Below, one piece after another: positions 19,719-22,068 of a DNA stretch of 22,068 nt. Made by a program: the position numbers and the translations under genes. Numbering within the stretch: position 1 is the stretch's first letter; every line of letters begins with the position of its first letter. Under the pieces are notes generated by a model, which did no database searches, was not told the DNA's origin, and saw only the letters and a list, made by a program, of their open reading frames with translations. Origin of the DNA: JAYGED01 sp046582565 (GTDB taxonomy: Bacteria > Pseudomonadota > Alphaproteobacteria > JAAXGF01); NCBI GenBank assembly GCA_046582565.1, contig JAYGED010000215.1, positions 1 to 22,068 on the forward strand, given 5' to 3'.

Positions 19719-20756
19719 ATGAAAGTCGATCAGTTCGATTTTGATCTGCCGCGCGAGCTGATCGCCGCGCGCCCGGCGGTGCCCAGGGATTCATCCCGTC
19801 TGCTGGAAATCCGCGAGGGCGGCGTTGCCGACCGCACCTTCAGCGACCTCCCCGATCTGTTGGTGCCCGGCGATATGCTGGTGTTCAACGACACCAGGGT
19901 GATCCCGGTGCGGCTTACGGGGCGGCGCGGCGAAGTCTCCGTGGAGGCGACCCTGCATAAGGCGATCGATGAATTTGAGTGGCAAGCGTTCGCCAAGCCG
20001 GCGCGCAAGCTCAAGCCCGGCGATCGCCTCGCCTTCGCTGAGGATTTCGAGGCCGAGATCATGGCAAAAGGCGAAGGCGGCGAGGTCCGCCTGAAATTCA
20101 GCAGCGGGTCTATGACCATGGCCGAGGCCCTGGCGCGCTTTGGTTCGGCGCCTCTGCCGCCCTATATCCCGCGCGACCATGGCCCCGATTGCCGCGATGG
20201 GCGGGACTACCAGACCATCTATGCACGCCATGACGGCGCCGTCGCCGCCCCCACGGCGGGGCTGCATTTCACCGAGCAGAGCCTGGCCCGGCTCGCGGCA
20301 CGGGGCGTCGGCGCGGTCTATGGCACGCTTCATGTGGGGGCGGGCACCTTCCTGCCGGTCAAGACCGACGACACCGACGATCACCGGATGCACAGCGAGA
20401 CCGGGCATCTCGATGCGGCCGCCGCCGATGCCATCAACGGCGCGCGCGCGGCGGGCGGGCGGGTCATCGCCGTCGGCACCACCAGCCTCCGGCTGCTTGA
20501 GTCCGCCGCCGATGGGAATGGCCAGCTGCGGCCCTTCGACGGCGAGACCAGCCTGTTCATCACGCCGGGCTATGAGTTCAAGGCGATCGATGGGCTGATC
20601 AGCAATTTTCACACGCCGCGCTCGACCCTGTTCATGCTGGTCTGCGCCCTGGCCGGCACGGCGCGCATGAAGGCCGCCTACGCCCACGCCGTCGCCGTGG
20701 GCTACCGCTTCTATTCCTTCGGCGATGCCTGTTTCATCCCGAGGCTGGCCTCGTGA
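19719..20756 (+). CDS. queA: tRNA preQ1(34) S-adenosylmethionine ribosyltransferase-isomerase
   Basis: QueA adds the ribosyl group of SAM to preQ1 in tRNA to form epoxyqueuosine. The 345-residue protein opens with FDFDLPRELIAARPAVPRDSSRLL and continues with DMLVFNDTRVIPVRLTGRRG. Other conserved blocks are YQTIYARHDGAVAAPTAGLH, HVGAGTFLPVKTDDTDDHRM and ISNFHTPRSTLFMLVCALAG. The length is standard. It is tightly linked to tgt: the stop TGA overlaps the tgt GTG start (GTGA at 20753-20756). No strong ribosome binding site precedes ATG 19719, so coupling to coaD is plausible. Confidence 0.97.
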   Translation: MKVDQFDFDLPRELIAARPAVPRDSSRLLEIREGGVADRTFSDLPDLLVPGDMLVFNDTRVIPVRLTGRRGEVSVEATLHKAIDEFEWQAFAKPARKLKPGDRLAFAEDFEAEIMAKGEGGEVRLKFSSGSMTMAEALARFGSAPLPPYIPRDHGPDCRDGRDYQTIYARHDGAVAAPTAGLHFTEQSLARLAARGVGAVYGTLHVGAGTFLPVKTDDTDDHRMHSETGHLDAAAADAINGARAAGGRVIAVGTTSLRLLESAADGNGQLRPFDGETSLFITPGYEFKAIDGLISNFHTPRSTLFMLVCALAGTARMKAAYAHAVAVGYRFYSFGDACFIPRLAS

Positions 20757-21880
20757 GCGGTTTCTGCTTCACCGTGGCCGCCACCGACGGGCCAGCGCGG
20801 ACCGGGCGCGTCGAGACCGCCCATGGGACAATCCACACCCCGGCCTTCATGCCCGTGGGCACGGCGGCCACGGTCAAGGCGATGACCCCGGAAGCGGTGG
20901 CCGAGACCGGCGCCGAGATCATCCTGGCCAATACCTATCATTTGATGCTGCGGCCCGGGGCCGAGCGCATCGGGCGGCTCGGCGGGGTGCGGAAATTCAT
21001 GAACTGGCCGGGACCGCTGCTTACCGATTCGGGCGGCTTTCAGGTCATGTCCCTGGCCAAGCTGCGCACCATCACCGATCAGGGCGTCACCTTCCAGTCC
21101 CATCTCGACGGCAGCCGTCACGAGCTGACGCCTGAGCGTTCTATCGAAATCCAGCGCCATCTCGGCAGCACCATCGCCATGGTGCTCGACGAATGCCTGG
21201 CCTATCCCGCCACCGAGGCCGAAACGGCGGCCTCCACGGCGCGCTCCACTGCCTGGGCGGCGCGCTCCAAGGCGGCCTACGAAGCGCTCGAAGGTTACGG
21301 CCTGTTCGGTATCGTTCAGGGCGGGGTCTATGCGAATCTCCGCGCCGACTCCGCCGCCGCCCTGTGCGACATGGGCTTTGACGGCTACGCCATCGGCGGC
21401 CTCGCCGTGGGCGAGGGCCAGGAGCTGATGTTCGAGACGGTCGCCGCCACGGCGCCCCATCTGCCCGAGGACAAGCCGCGCTATCTCATGGGGGTAGGCA
21501 AGCCCGACGACCTGGTCGGCGCGGTGGCGCTGGGCGTCGATATGTTCGATTGCGTGCTGCCGACGCGCTCGGGCCGCACCGCCCAGGCCTTCACAGGCCG
21601 CGGCACGGTGAACCTGCGCAACGCCCGCCACGCCGATGACCCGCGCCCGCTCGATGAGAGCTGCTCATGCCCGGCCTGCGGCCACTACAGCCGCGCCTAT
21701 CTGCATCATCTGGTGAAGGCCAACGAAATCCTCGCCTCTACCCTGTTGAGCTGGCACAACATTACATATTATCAATCGCTTATGGCCGGAATGCGCGAGG
21801 CCATCGCGGCCCGGACCTTCACCGCTTTCGCCCGCGACTTCGCCGAGATGCAGGCGAGGGGCGACATCGAGCCATTATGA
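20753..21880 (+). CDS. tgt: Queuine/preQ1 tRNA-guanine transglycosylase
   Basis: Tgt exchanges guanine-34 in tRNAs with GUN anticodons for preQ1. QueA then acts on the product, so the two adjacent genes form consecutive steps. The 375-residue protein has Asp92 in LLTDSGGFQVMSL, GVDMFDCVLPTR with Asp263 and Asp266 in the catalytic region, and a zinc site made by Cys304, Cys306 and Cys309 (CSCPACG) with His335 (SWHN). The start is GTG at 20753, overlapping the queA stop. tRNA-Lys follows 44 bases later on the same strand and may be cotranscribed. Confidence 0.97.
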   Translation: MSGFCFTVAATDGPARTGRVETAHGTIHTPAFMPVGTAATVKAMTPEAVAETGAEIILANTYHLMLRPGAERIGRLGGVRKFMNWPGPLLTDSGGFQVMSLAKLRTITDQGVTFQSHLDGSRHELTPERSIEIQRHLGSTIAMVLDECLAYPATEAETAASTARSTAWAARSKAAYEALEGYGLFGIVQGGVYANLRADSAAALCDMGFDGYAIGGLAVGEGQELMFETVAATAPHLPEDKPRYLMGVGKPDDLVGAVALGVDMFDCVLPTRSGRTAQAFTGRGTVNLRNARHADDPRPLDESCSCPACGHYSRAYLHHLVKANEILASTLLSWHNITYYQSLMAGMREAIAARTFTAFARDFAEMQARGDIEPL

Positions 21881-21924
21881 TTGACCGCGCTTGCCCACGT
21901 CCATATGGTGCGCCGACCTCATAA

Positions 21925-22000
21925 GGGCGCGTAGCTCAGTCGGTAGAGCATCTGACTTTTAATCAGGCGGTCACAGGTTCGAATCCTGTCGCGCCCACCA
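21925..22000 (+). tRNA. tRNA-Lys (anticodon TTT)
   Basis: A 76-nt cloverleaf is present: acceptor GGGCGCG with CGCGCCC, D arm GCTC-AGTCGGTA-GAGC, anticodon stem TCTGA/TCAGG around CTTTTAA (anticodon TTT), T arm ACAGG-TTCGAAT-CCTGT and an encoded CCA at 21998-22000. It reads AAA and AAG lysine codons. Five T follow immediately. Confidence 0.98.
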
Positions 22001-22005
22001 TTTTT

Positions 22006-22056
22006 ACTAATTATAACAGGAGTTTGTGACTACTTCACAAACTCCTATTTATTAGT
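22006..22056. repeat. Long inverted repeat directly downstream of tRNA-Lys
   Basis: AGGAGTTTGTGA (22018-22029) and TCACAAACTCCT (22035-22046) are perfect 12-base arms around a five-base loop. Outer arms ACTAAT (22006-22011) and ATTAGT (22051-22056) extend the symmetry after a mismatched stretch. It could be a transcription terminator, although only a weak T run follows, or a structured end of inserted DNA. The surrounding sequence is clearly more AT-rich than the genes to its left. Confidence 0.75.
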
Positions 22057-22068
22057 TTCTCCAAAATA

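Overview
This 22 kb window looks like a chromosomal segment of a GC-rich alphaproteobacterium, probably of the Rhodospirillales or a related group. The clues are the order ssb-gyrA-coaD-queA-tgt, folate-dependent TrmFO, YajC-SecD-SecF followed by an Mth938-like protein, and a GTTC-N7-GTTC box at uvrA, which is the alphaproteobacterial form of the LexA site. Most of the content is conserved housekeeping DNA. Small accessory insertions are visible by context, family or local AT-richness.

Layout. Positions 1-193: the 5' end of an IS5-family insertion sequence running off the left edge, then about 425 bp without a recognisable gene. 619-911: tRNA-Thr(GGT) on the minus strand and a 50-residue basic protein on the plus strand. 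978-2312: a UDP-GlcNAc-type nucleotide-sugar dehydrogenase for surface polysaccharide. 2334-6596: a promoter, then yajC-secD-secF (Sec accessory complex), an Mth938-like protein and a trans-aconitate methyltransferase, tightly packed on the plus strand. 6598-7260: a minus-strand higBA toxin-antitoxin module with tandem palindromic operators. 7303-8031: a small PuuD-like membrane protein with its own promoter and a UUCG-loop terminator. 8138-8923: a periplasmic alpha-carbonic anhydrase. 8926-10275: trmFO on the minus strand. 10276-11018: an AT-rich intergenic region, a possible 14-codon leader ORF and an unrecognised 109-residue protein. 11019-13932: uvrA on the minus strand with an SOS box. 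14030-15487: a membrane-anchored TPR protein with 120-bp DNA repeats, and a miniature flagellar-rod-like protein. 15652-21880: ssb, gyrA, coaD, queA and tgt on the plus strand, the last four overlapping or nearly so. 21925-22000: tRNA-Lys(TTT), followed by a strong hairpin in AT-rich DNA.

How the genes work together. yajC-secD-secF forms one protein-export unit. ssb, gyrA and uvrA serve DNA replication, topology and repair. queA and tgt make queuosine in tRNA, and trmFO makes ribothymidine at tRNA position 54. coaD belongs to coenzyme A synthesis. The TPR gene and the flagellar-like gene lie between uvrA and ssb, which are often divergent neighbours.

I did not find a clearly new multi-gene system, CRISPR array or rRNA. 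The points most worth a second look are the uvrA SOS box, the TPR array between uvrA and ssb, the near-perfect short tandem duplications at gene junctions (secD/secF, the gyrA start, gyrA/coaD), the higBA operators, the leader-like ORF at 10632, and the palindrome behind tRNA-Lys.
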